A stretch of 64,000 nt of DNA from Mucilaginibacter sp. PAMB04168 (GTDB lineage: Bacteria > Bacteroidota > Bacteroidia > Sphingobacteriales > Sphingobacteriaceae), in NCBI RefSeq assembly GCF_039634365.2, contig NZ_CP155079.2, positions 3,162,001 through 3,226,000 of the forward strand, read 5' to 3'. Positions within the stretch are counted from its first letter, which is position 1, and each line of letters starts with the position of its first letter. Below are positions 50,786-59,756 of the stretch, in pieces. Below the pieces are notes generated by a model. The model did not search any database, had not been told where the DNA came from, and saw only the letters and a program-made list of their open reading frames with translations. The translations under genes and the position numbers were made by a program.

Positions 50786-51619
50786 TTATAATAACCTTGC
50801 TGCTTGAGATTTTAAAAGCGCGATAAAGTTTTTTGCCTGCAGGTATCTAAACAGGTATTTTGCTAAATGTTTAAGTAATCCTCTATGGTGTTCGGCAACT
50901 CTTTTTGTAGAAGTAAAGTTCATCACATCAAACCTTTCACTATTAATTAGTATGAGCTTTTTAATGTGTTCGTCTATATTCACAGAATTGGACTGAAAAC
51001 CGCTTGGCGGTCTTTGCTGCAAATTTGTATTGCGGTATCTTAGAACGAGTGCGTGTCTTCTAAAATTAGAAATGTTGCCGGAAGCGTGCCATGTAAGGCT
51101 GTCAAGAATAATGAATTCTCCTTCAAACAAGTCAATCTCAACAAGCTTTGCATCAGCAGAAATCTCTTGGGCAGAAGCCAACACTTCACTGTCATTATAA
51201 ATATCAACACCTCGGTGCCTAAGGTCCTGAGGGGTCAGCTTAAACTTGTGAGATGACGAAATAACTTTTATACATTTCTTACACTCTGCACTGCTTAAGC
51301 CTATCCATACGGTCAGCCCTTCCCAACCTGTATGTTCAACGTCAACATGCCAATCGTGTGCTTTATCCGCATGGCCTATCAACTGACTGCCAGACAGCAA
51401 GATATTATCACCAAGCAGGGGCTTCATTTTTTCTAATATCTCATCGCGAAGCGCAACGCTGGCTATTGTTTGGTTGGTTACATGCCGCTGTCTGTTTTCT
51501 GAGTATTGCAGCTCGAGTGATATATTGTCTAACGGGAATAAACGTTCGCCTTCCCCTTTTTTTAGTAGCGGATATGGGCCCGCGTACCCTTGTTCCAGGA
51601 TATCATCTAAGTACGACAT
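50786..51619 (-). CDS. phytanoyl-CoA dioxygenase (PhyH) family 2OG-Fe(II) oxygenase
   Basis: This 277-residue protein has the facial triad His91-x-Asp93 (DWHVDVEH) and His178 (SLTWHASGN), followed by RRHALVLRY with an Arg that could bind 2-oxoglutarate. These match PhyH enzymes. I prefer the ATG at 51619; a TTG at 51658 would add 13 residues. It lies between a GT4 gene and a WecG-type gene in a polysaccharide locus. It may hydroxylate a sugar or its lipid carrier, which is inferred only. Confidence 0.82.
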   Translation of the reverse strand: MSYLDDILEQGYAGPYPLLKKGEGERLFPLDNISLELQYSENRQRHVTNQTIASVALRDEILEKMKPLLGDNILLSGSQLIGHADKAHDWHVDVEHTGWEGLTVWIGLSSAECKKCIKVISSSHKFKLTPQDLRHRGVDIYNDSEVLASAQEISADAKLVEIDLFEGEFIILDSLTWHASGNISNFRRHALVLRYRNTNLQQRPPSGFQSNSVNIDEHIKKLILINSERFDVMNFTSTKRVAEHHRGLLKHLAKYLFRYLQAKNFIALLKSQAARLL

Positions 51620-51671
51620 GACTGAATTAATTAGTGTGAGTACATTTCGGGCGGCCAATAATAATGGTGTA

Positions 51672-52832
51672 TCAAGAGCTTTGATTTTCGCTAATTGCCT
51701 GATTATAAATATCGATCAGTTGTTCGTAGTTATTGTCGGGCGTATAATATTTCATGTACGTGTTGACGGCATTTTCGCGAAACTTATGTTTCTCGCTCTC
51801 TGCATATTTATCCCAAAGGTTTATAGTTTTCCTCAGGCTTTCGGCATTGCCAGGTTCAAAATGAAGCCCGTTTACACCATGGCTTATAAGAGAGGATGCA
51901 GCACCAATATTAGCAGCAATAACCGGGGTTGATACCGCAAAAGCTTCGATAATAGTAAGCCCAAAAGTTTCGTACCATATTGATGGGAATATTAAAGCGG
52001 TACATTCGCTCATGGCTTTTGAAATATTTTCTTTATCCTGAAAGCCAATGTATTTGATATTAGCATTCACTTTTGTTGCCGCTAACACCTGTTCTTTATA
52101 AGGACCATCGCCGATGATGTTTAATGAAAGTGACGAATTAGTAAAGGCATCCATTAATACCTGTATACCCTTTTCATCACTCAGGCGCCCTACGTATAAA
52201 AACTCATTGTTTCTGATACTATGAGCCGATTCGTTATGCTCCGTAAAGTTGGGCTTAATAACCAGTTGAGCTTGTTTAACTGATAACTGACTTTCTTCTA
52301 TTAGTTTTTTAGAATAGTCGGTCAACACAATAAAACGGTTAACCAATTTCCACACGCCTAAGGTATGGTTTAGCCATATGGTAGCTGATAACCACATGGT
52401 TAACAGTGCCGAGCCTTTATAAACCCTATTAAAAACCGCATTTAACGGAAATGTTGTTTTAAGACTGCGCAGGTACAACTTACCTTTGCTAAAAAGCGTA
52501 CCCGACGGGCATATTAAGCGATAGTTGTGCAGCGTGTAAACTACTGCGGCACGCTTCTTTACTGCATACAGTACCGATGTAGATCCTGTAAAATGCAAGT
52601 TGTGAATGTGAACAATATCTGGCTTAAACTCGCTGATTTTTTTCTCTGTTGCGAGGTATGATTTGATATTGAACGGCAACTGCAGCAAATTAAACAGCGG
52701 TACCGAGTTATTTGAAAAAAGCAAAAGCTCTACCTCATTGCCCTTTGAGCGCAGCAAATCGAGTTCTTTGGCAACCGTAACATCTTCGCCTCCCAGGTAA
52801 TGGTAGGCACAATGAATCAATAAAATGCGCAT
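51672..52832 (-). CDS. glycosyltransferase family 4
   Basis: This 386-residue GT-B protein has the N-terminal HCAYHYLGGEDVTVAKEL and HIHNLHF. The C-terminal NEFLYVGRLSDEKGIQVL and the donor site ETFGLTIIEAFAVSTPVIA contain the E-x7-E motif. It is one of four GT4 enzymes of this locus. Confidence 0.92.
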   Translation of the reverse strand: MRILLIHCAYHYLGGEDVTVAKELDLLRSKGNEVELLLFSNNSVPLFNLLQLPFNIKSYLATEKKISEFKPDIVHIHNLHFTGSTSVLYAVKKRAAVVYTLHNYRLICPSGTLFSKGKLYLRSLKTTFPLNAVFNRVYKGSALLTMWLSATIWLNHTLGVWKLVNRFIVLTDYSKKLIEESQLSVKQAQLVIKPNFTEHNESAHSIRNNEFLYVGRLSDEKGIQVLMDAFTNSSLSLNIIGDGPYKEQVLAATKVNANIKYIGFQDKENISKAMSECTALIFPSIWYETFGLTIIEAFAVSTPVIAANIGAASSLISHGVNGLHFEPGNAESLRKTINLWDKYAESEKHKFRENAVNTYMKYYTPDNNYEQLIDIYNQAISENQSS

Positions 52833-52885
52833 ATGTGTGTTTTGGAGTTAATCCGGATGTAATTCTCTTGCCAGCAGTTTCTGCT

Positions 52886-53971
52886 TCAGTTTCCTGCTAT
52901 AGCAAAATTTACCGATGCCAGTATACCTTCGGCAGACAGCTGGTGGTTATAGTGCTGCACTTTCTCGGCAGCGTTTATAGAAAACTTTTTTAGTTTAGAG
53001 GGCGTTTGCAGTAAGTCGCAAATATGCTTTACCCATGTATCTGTGTCTAACGGCAATACGTATCCGTTAACATCATGAAGTATTAAATCATTAGCTACTC
53101 CTGCGTTTTCACAGGTAATTACGGGCAAACCCGATGCACAAGCCTCATTGGCAACAATACCCCACGGATCATTAAGTGTAGGGAAAAGAAATATTTTAGA
53201 CTGAGCATAGTACCATGGCAGGCGTTTGGGTTGTACAAAGCCAGCGTAATCATAATCAACTCCGTATTTTATTAATAAGGATATCAGATTATTCCTAAGC
53301 GGCCCGTCGCCTAAGATTAGTACAGTGCACTTACCCATCTTCTCCTTTACCTGCCGGGCTACTTCTGCAAAAAACATAGGCATTTTTCGCTCAATTAATT
53401 GGCCCGAAAACATCAGGTCATATTTCTTCTGCTCGGTATTTGAGTTAAAATCGCCGTTTTCGATACAAAGACAGGATGTAAATACTTTTTTCTTTGGTAT
53501 CTCATAGCTTTCATACAGCTTGGAACTACCGGCACTAGCTCCTATAAAAGAAGCTGAGAATTTAAAAACGATTCGGCGTACCAGTTTGTGAACTGCAGAC
53601 AAGCTTTTCTCTGAATTATAGGTACCATCGGTAAACGGTATAAATTTTTTGCCCTTGATCATGCACCATAAAAAGCCATACAACATGGTCGGATTGAAGC
53701 CGGTTGATATGACCACATCCGGATTGTGCTGATTGAGGAATTTGATAACACTAACATTATTATGTATCATTTTATCGGCTGTATTGCTCAGATATACCAT
53801 CTGATAATTGCCTTTATCAAATTTCCATTGCCTGTTAGGTTCTAACTCCGAGCAATAAAAAACAGTGTATTTAATTTGAGTACTTGCAGAAAGTATCTCA
53901 TGCATTTTTTCCCTGTACGGTGCTGGTATATTAGTTAAATACACCACGCCCGTTTTAGATTCATTGGTCAT
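52886..53971 (-). CDS. glycosyltransferase family 4
   Basis: This 361-residue GT-B protein starts with VVYLTNIPAPYREKMHEIL. It has LMFSGQLIERKMPMFFAEV and the donor site DPWGIVANEACASGLPVITC. It is 53 bases upstream of another GT4 gene. No membrane segment is seen; a cytoplasmic, membrane-associated role is expected. Confidence 0.9.
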   Translation of the reverse strand: MTNESKTGVVYLTNIPAPYREKMHEILSASTQIKYTVFYCSELEPNRQWKFDKGNYQMVYLSNTADKMIHNNVSVIKFLNQHNPDVVISTGFNPTMLYGFLWCMIKGKKFIPFTDGTYNSEKSLSAVHKLVRRIVFKFSASFIGASAGSSKLYESYEIPKKKVFTSCLCIENGDFNSNTEQKKYDLMFSGQLIERKMPMFFAEVARQVKEKMGKCTVLILGDGPLRNNLISLLIKYGVDYDYAGFVQPKRLPWYYAQSKIFLFPTLNDPWGIVANEACASGLPVITCENAGVANDLILHDVNGYVLPLDTDTWVKHICDLLQTPSKLKKFSINAAEKVQHYNHQLSAEGILASVNFAIAGN

Positions 53972-54077
53972 GATTGATGGTATAATAGAAATGCCGAAAG
54001 CAGAGTACGACAGTAAGGCCCCCCTTATTTGTACAAGCGGATGTGCTAATAGCAGATTAGCCTAGGGCTATAGATCG

Positions 54078-55157
54078 TTAAACAGTTGCTGATGTTACCG
54101 AGGTTGCACTTGCAGGCTTATCTCCTTTTTTACTTTTAAATAAGCCGATGATAGGCGCCTCTACAAAGCGGTAAAAAGCACAACCAATAAGAACGGTTGC
54201 AAGTAAGATGGCAACTGAACCGATGTTGTTGGCAAAGTAAGTTTGTATCTTTAATACGAATAGGATCTTTATCAGTATAGAAATTACGGTTCCGTGTATT
54301 AGGTATAATGAGTATGACGCATTGCCTATGTAAACAAACAAGGGAGCAATGGATTTTTTGTAAAAAACAATCCCGCTGATTAAAATTGCTGCAGGCACGC
54401 CAAAAAGGTAAACACGACTGATGTAGGTGCTAAATGCATCGGCATCATTGTTTTTGGCCGTCCAGTATATCACCCAATTAACAGCAAACCATATAAAGCC
54501 AATCGTTGATAGTATGTAGTGGTACTTAAATTCACGATAACGGTTGTAAAAGTAAGCGATTAGGCAACCGAAGAAAAATTCAATAATAATGGGGTTAACC
54601 AACATGTTTAGTGCAACACTTGCTGGTTTTACATCTGCTGCGTACAAAGCAAGTATTACAGCAGCCCAAACAAATAACACGGCAAACAAAAACTTCTTTC
54701 CTATAGAATAAGCAACAGCAAATACAACGTAGAACAATAACTCAAAAGTGAGTGTCCAGGCTATGCCGATGATGTAAATCTTTTGCGGCACTAAAGCCAA
54801 TGAGCCTAAAATGATACGCCAATCTTCTTTATAAGGCTGCACACCTTCGGGCGCTATTTGGTATGCGATGATAACAGCCAGAGTAACTACCCAGTACACA
54901 GGGTATATCCTTACAAAACGTTTTTTTAGAAACGTAAACGCGTTAAAATCTTTACCCATGCAGGTATGCAATATAATGAAGCCACTGATTACGAAAAAAA
55001 CGTCTACTCCTGAATAACCTGCATCGAAGAAGTTATTTAAGAAGAGGAAATTAAGCTTGTTATCAATGATGTGCGTACCATGAAAAAATAACACAGAGAC
55101 AGCGGCAAAGGCACGCATTACTTGTACGCTATCAATTGTTGCAGATATTTTTACCAT
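54078..55157 (-). CDS. acyltransferase 3 family membrane protein
   Basis: This 359-residue protein has about 10 membrane helices and SVQVMRAFAAVSVLFFHGTH near the N-terminus, then YSGVDVFFVISGFII and SYSLYLIHGTVI. These are hallmarks of acyltransferase 3. The ATG at 55157 is used, since a TTG at 55178 would add 7 residues. It is the second O-acetyltransferase of the locus. Confidence 0.9.
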   Translation of the reverse strand: MVKISATIDSVQVMRAFAAVSVLFFHGTHIIDNKLNFLFLNNFFDAGYSGVDVFFVISGFIILHTCMGKDFNAFTFLKKRFVRIYPVYWVVTLAVIIAYQIAPEGVQPYKEDWRIILGSLALVPQKIYIIGIAWTLTFELLFYVVFAVAYSIGKKFLFAVLFVWAAVILALYAADVKPASVALNMLVNPIIIEFFFGCLIAYFYNRYREFKYHYILSTIGFIWFAVNWVIYWTAKNNDADAFSTYISRVYLFGVPAAILISGIVFYKKSIAPLFVYIGNASYSLYLIHGTVISILIKILFVLKIQTYFANNIGSVAILLATVLIGCAFYRFVEAPIIGLFKSKKGDKPASATSVTSATV

Positions 55158-55181
55158 GCTAAAAGTGTATAGGTGCAATGT

Positions 55182-56036
55182 CTATTTTTTGAAAACCTGC
55201 CACAGAACGGGCAGTAAGGTTTTCATCCACAATTTTGTAAACGCAAAAGGATAATAAAGCGGAAAATGGGTTTTTATGAACAGCAAATATTCTTTGTAAG
55301 CTAATCCCTTCGGGCTTTTTAAGTATTTAATGCGATCTGATAACCGCGATGTTTGCGATTTCCAGCTTTTGCCGTGATCATCCGTGCAGTAGCCTAAAAC
55401 CGCTGGTGCCACTATTACCTCAAAGCCGGCCTTCTTAACCTTAAGTGTGTAATCATAATCGGCAATACCATGCGTATAATGATCTGACAGAATACCTACA
55501 GACTTCACAATGGCATCAGGTACAAGCATAATGTTCGCATTACCTAAATCGCATTTTTGATAGTCGTCATTATCATACACCAAAGCACTTTTAAGGTAGT
55601 ACTTGGAGGTGAGCTTTTTACCACCATATGAAATTCCGCCAGTGAAAACGTCCTGGGTACTTCCAATGCATACGCAATGCGTTTGCTTTTGGGCTAAAAC
55701 TTCTTTGCTGCAAGCCAACAGGTTGGCAACAGCATTATCAATTAGCGTAGTGTCATCATTCAGGAGCAGGTAATAGTCATAGTTACCTTTTCGGGCTTCA
55801 TTCCATGAGTTCCTCATACCGCCTGCCCAAAACAATTGGCCAGTTCCATGCAGAATATAACTATCCGGAAATATTCCCTTTACAGCATCCACCGTATCGT
55901 CGGCCGAGGCATCATCGGTTAAATATATGTCGATGTGTACATCAGCAGGCAGTTTTTGCACTTTCAGACTTTGCAGGCAAGTAATAGTCTTGTCTTTACG
56001 GTTAAAAGTGGTGAGTAATACAGCAATCTTTGTCAT
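55182..56036 (-). CDS. glycosyltransferase family 2
   Basis: This 284-residue GT-A protein has the N-terminal VLLTTFNRKDKTITCLQSL, DIYLTDDASADDT, and LLLNDDT with the metal-binding Asp pair. The end resembles rhamnosyltransferase-like GT2 proteins. It is 24 bases upstream of the acyltransferase gene. Confidence 0.9.
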   Translation of the reverse strand: MTKIAVLLTTFNRKDKTITCLQSLKVQKLPADVHIDIYLTDDASADDTVDAVKGIFPDSYILHGTGQLFWAGGMRNSWNEARKGNYDYYLLLNDDTTLIDNAVANLLACSKEVLAQKQTHCVCIGSTQDVFTGGISYGGKKLTSKYYLKSALVYDNDDYQKCDLGNANIMLVPDAIVKSVGILSDHYTHGIADYDYTLKVKKAGFEVIVAPAVLGYCTDDHGKSWKSQTSRLSDRIKYLKSPKGLAYKEYLLFIKTHFPLYYPFAFTKLWMKTLLPVLWQVFKK

Positions 56037-56081
56037 TATTGGTAAGGAATGATACGCTCAGGAGATACGGTTAAAATGCTG

Positions 56082-56480
56082 TTATTGTAATAGCACTACC
56101 TGTATTACCTGGCTTTTTACTACTTTTTTTCTGTTACTTGATAAAAACTTGTTTTGTATTAAGCCGGTAAGATGCGAAGCGTTAAGTGTAGGATATGATA
56201 CATTGCCGATCATGATCTTGTCGTTCTCAAGCACGATATAACCTTTGCGCCATGAAAGATGAGCACTGTTAGTCATAACCTGGTGAAACATACAAAGCAT
56301 AGTGTCCAAAGTGGCTACACTGTCTGTGCCTGTTATTTTATCTCTAGAAATGTTCAGAGCCTTGCCGGTGTGCAGGTTTGTAGCTGTCAAATTTTGCGCC
56401 TGAGCGTTTATGACAAATAGTGTGAGCAAAGCGGCCAGCATAAATGACGGAATCAATTTTTTAGTCGAGATCGTTTTCAT
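56082..56480 (-). CDS. small secreted hypothetical protein
   Basis: This 132-residue protein has a signal peptide ending in NAQAQ (about residue 29). The mature domain has no recognised family. It lies between GT4 and GT2 genes within the otherwise enzymatic locus, 45 bases before the GT2 gene, so it is probably co-transcribed. Confidence 0.6.
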   Translation of the reverse strand: MKTISTKKLIPSFMLAALLTLFVINAQAQNLTATNLHTGKALNISRDKITGTDSVATLDTMLCMFHQVMTNSAHLSWRKGYIVLENDKIMIGNVSYPTLNASHLTGLIQNKFLSSNRKKVVKSQVIQVVLLQ

Positions 56481-56544
56481 ATTCTTTAATGTTTAAGTGA
56501 TTAAAATTGGCAAGGGTGAAAGTTTAACGCAGAACGGAATTACC

Positions 56545-57630
56545 TCAATAGTACATTTCTATCATCTGCTCTACATTGGCTACGCCATGCTTTTGAGCTA
56601 CATATTGCTGGGCGTTAGTGGTTAGATGATTATATCGCTCTTCGTCCTGGCTTATTGCCATAATTTGGCTGGCAACCAGGCTTACATCCGAGAAATCGGT
56701 AATGATGCCGGTGTGATCATTTTTTATCAGGGTGTTCAACCCCGGAGCATCATTTACAATACACAGCAGGCCGGCAGCCATTGCCTCCAGGCAGGCGTTA
56801 CCAACACCTTCAAATAAGGAAGGCATGACGTAATAATTACAGCCCGACAGGAATTGAGCAACGTTATGGGTATGGCTAATAAATGTTACATGTTCGCGCA
56901 GACCGTTCTCATAAGCCCACGTTTTCTCTTTATCTTCAAGCTCACCGCAACCAATGTGCGTATAGTGGCAATCGACGCCTTTGTCAATCAACACCTTTAC
57001 CAGTTCCAGCACTTTTTGATGCTGTTTCTCAAAAAGGCACTTACCTACGCTTATGATCTTTATGGGGTACACATTTCTGCCGTGACCGGCAGCCTGATTG
57101 TCTAACTGCCTGGTTTTGCTAAAACTGTCAACGTTTATCCAGTTGTGAATAAGTGTTGTATTGGTATTGTAAATAACTTTCTCTGTTTCCTTAACGCTCT
57201 CGCTTATAGAAATAAACTTCACTTTTAGGAGCTTCAAAGCAAGGAGGTGGTGAAACCGCCGCCGACGTTGCAGGTATCCGGTAAACAAAAAGTTGTTATG
57301 TACAGTGGCTACAACCTTTTTTACGCCTGCCCAATTGGTAATAAAGGCTTTGTATATAAATGCACCTTCGGTATGTATGTGTACTACATCAAAACCGCCG
57401 TTTTTAATGAGCGAATAAAGCTTTGAGAAAAAAGACAGACTCTTCTTAAACGGAATATGCACAACCGTCCAACCCAGCTTTCTGAAATAATCGGCGTAAA
57501 TACCTTCCACTTGCCCGGTAGCTAAAATGGTTATTTCAAGGCCGGAAGCTTCAAACTTTTCAGAAGCAGTGTGCAACATTAACTCAGCTCCTGAAAATTG
57601 CAGTTCGGCAAGTATGTGTAACACTTTCAT
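56545..57630 (-). CDS. glycosyltransferase family 4
   Basis: This 361-residue GT-B protein starts with LHILAELQFSGAELMLHTA and has VVHIHTEGAF. The donor motif is PSLFEGVGNACLEAMAAG, with the E-x7-E. It overlaps the upstream GT4 gene by 4 bases, so the two are translationally coupled. Confidence 0.92.
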   Translation of the reverse strand: MKVLHILAELQFSGAELMLHTASEKFEASGLEITILATGQVEGIYADYFRKLGWTVVHIPFKKSLSFFSKLYSLIKNGGFDVVHIHTEGAFIYKAFITNWAGVKKVVATVHNNFLFTGYLQRRRRFHHLLALKLLKVKFISISESVKETEKVIYNTNTTLIHNWINVDSFSKTRQLDNQAAGHGRNVYPIKIISVGKCLFEKQHQKVLELVKVLIDKGVDCHYTHIGCGELEDKEKTWAYENGLREHVTFISHTHNVAQFLSGCNYYVMPSLFEGVGNACLEAMAAGLLCIVNDAPGLNTLIKNDHTGIITDFSDVSLVASQIMAISQDEERYNHLTTNAQQYVAQKHGVANVEQMIEMYY

Positions 57631-58793
57631 GCGCTTAGTACTTCTTTATAGGCTGTTAAATACTGATTGATGACCACTTCTGTAGAGAACATTTTTAAGG
57701 CTACTTCGCGGGCCGTGTTCGATACCTTGTGGTTAAATTCGGGTGATGACAGGTGTAACAGTTCGGCTGCTATCTTATGTTCATTATTGATGTCTACCAG
57801 TTTACCACCGCCATTTTCCAGCATCCAGGGTATCCCACCTGCTTCTTCGCCGGCAATTACCGGGATGCCCATGGCCATAGCTTCAATTAATACCATAGGG
57901 CAAGATTCTTCAAGCGAGGTATGCATGAAAATATGCGCTTCAGATAAGGCAGTCATTAATTCAGCAAATGGTTTTTCGCCATGGAAATGAATATTACCCT
58001 TAATGTTGTTTTCCTCACACCATTTATATGCATCCTCACCGATGCCGTGTTCGGTGCCGTATAAATTCAATTGTGCATTCGGGTGTTTTTTGCTGTATTC
58101 TACAAATGCTTTGACGCCCTTGGCCACGTTTTTCCGTTTATGAAAGCCGTTGTTAATCATCGTAACATTTATTTCGTTACCTACAGTTTTATTGGCATCA
58201 TAAAGTGAAAAAACGCCGGCCGGCTCAAAATTGGGTATTACGGCGGCCTTTAGTTTTGTAAAGAAAGTTAAACCCTTTGCCGTGTATGGTGATACAGCAG
58301 TTAAATGTTTAGCCTTTCTGAGGCATATTGCAGCTACAACAAGCCTGATTAAACGATACAGATCTGTTTGCGACTTCAGCACTTCAATAGGCGAATCATG
58401 ACATGTTAAAAGCGTAGGCACTCCTGAATCTAAAGCAGCCCAGCCCCATTCGTATTGCCAGTGCGCATGTACAATATCAGGCTTTGATTTCAGGATGGCA
58501 TTTTTTAGATACCTTCGTTCGGCCTGAAAAAGATCTTTACAGCAATGCCGGGCCCTTTTGCGCGAACAACCTACATAAACGTGTAGTTTTTCGCCGTGCC
58601 ATTCCCGCTCTTCGCCTACGTTCAGTTCAGGAGTAATGGAATAAACATGTACTTCAAATCCTTTTTCTAACAAGGCTGTAATTTGATGGTTAACGGGTGT
58701 GCCGCCCATACCTTTAATATCAATTACACTGTCTGACGCTAAATGCTTCGCTAAGAGGGGCAAAAATATGGGTCCGCAGATTCCAATTTTCAT
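57627..58793 (-). CDS. glycosyltransferase family 4
   Basis: This 388-residue protein starts with KIGICGPIFLPLLAKHL and has HAHWQYEWGWAALDSGVPTL. The donor site is EESCPMVLIEAMAMGIPVIA, with the E-x7-E. The overlap with the next gene is 4 bases (ATGA). Confidence 0.92.
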   Translation of the reverse strand: MKIGICGPIFLPLLAKHLASDSVIDIKGMGGTPVNHQITALLEKGFEVHVYSITPELNVGEEREWHGEKLHVYVGCSRKRARHCCKDLFQAERRYLKNAILKSKPDIVHAHWQYEWGWAALDSGVPTLLTCHDSPIEVLKSQTDLYRLIRLVVAAICLRKAKHLTAVSPYTAKGLTFFTKLKAAVIPNFEPAGVFSLYDANKTVGNEINVTMINNGFHKRKNVAKGVKAFVEYSKKHPNAQLNLYGTEHGIGEDAYKWCEENNIKGNIHFHGEKPFAELMTALSEAHIFMHTSLEESCPMVLIEAMAMGIPVIAGEEAGGIPWMLENGGGKLVDINNEHKIAAELLHLSSPEFNHKVSNTAREVALKMFSTEVVINQYLTAYKEVLSA

Positions 58794-58876
58794 TATATCT
58801 GTATATAGTTAGTAAAAAGGTTTTCTTAATTAGATTCGCAGTATGCAGTACTGCTTTCTATTTGCTGTGGTACGTT

Positions 58877-59719
58877 TTATACCTGATAAGTGAAGAACTT
58901 ATCCATAGAAACCGTGTCTTTGTTATTCTGCATAAAAAATATTGGCCTTCGGCCTAAGAATGCAGCCCAACCCGAAAATGTACTTGGCGGACCAATAATA
59001 TAGTCGCAACTGGATAGCACACACAAATCTTCAATGTCCGAACCTTTGGCGTAAACCAGGTGCAGATCATGCGTATTGTCAAATGCTATTTTTTCGTTAG
59101 AACATATGATGAATACACAGTTGCTGATTTGCGCAGCTATCTGCACCATTTGAGCATAATAAAAACTCAAATCGAAGTAAAATTTACCACCGTGCCAGGT
59201 GGCGTAATCACCGCGGCGTACATGGATACCAACCAGGGCGGCAGGTGCAAGTTCATGGTGTATATTTTGTATAAAGCTGTGTGGGCGCGACGAGTGCTGT
59301 CCATGGAATGAAAGCACATTCTTGATCTCGTCTTGTTGATCTTCCACTCCGGCATAAAACCTGAACATCCAATCGGTTATAAAAATTGAGTAAGGAAAGC
59401 TTTTACCGGCCTCCTGCTCATCAATCACATACCGTTTATTAATCACAAGCGCTCCCAAGAACTGCAGGTTGCGATTAAAGGTGAGGTATTTAATGAACTT
59501 TATAACACAGTATGAGAACCACTTTTTACCTAAAGTTTTGCTAAAAGTAAGCCGTGTGTTTTTAATTTTTTGATCGTCCAGACACTTTTTAAGCTGTTCT
59601 GAATATGGATAAATGATTTGGTAATCGTACTTGTTGGCAAATGCAATCAGATGCGCCAATATAGCCAGCTGATTACCTAACTGACCAAAATTAGGCAAGT
59701 AATATATTTTCTTAGTCAT
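58877..59719 (-). CDS. alpha-1,2-fucosyltransferase (GT11 family)
   Basis: This 280-residue GT11 protein has HVRRGDY at residues 166-172, the GDP-fucose-binding motif of this family, and FGQLGNQLAILAHLIAFA at the N-terminus. C-terminal PPSTFSGWAAFLGRRPIFF is also characteristic. It fits the GDP-L-fucose genes gmd and fcl in the same locus. Confidence 0.85.
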   Translation of the reverse strand: MTKKIYYLPNFGQLGNQLAILAHLIAFANKYDYQIIYPYSEQLKKCLDDQKIKNTRLTFSKTLGKKWFSYCVIKFIKYLTFNRNLQFLGALVINKRYVIDEQEAGKSFPYSIFITDWMFRFYAGVEDQQDEIKNVLSFHGQHSSRPHSFIQNIHHELAPAALVGIHVRRGDYATWHGGKFYFDLSFYYAQMVQIAAQISNCVFIICSNEKIAFDNTHDLHLVYAKGSDIEDLCVLSSCDYIIGPPSTFSGWAAFLGRRPIFFMQNNKDTVSMDKFFTYQV

Positions 59720-59756
59720 GCTAAATAAGTACGTTAAAGAACAGCAAACGCTATCG

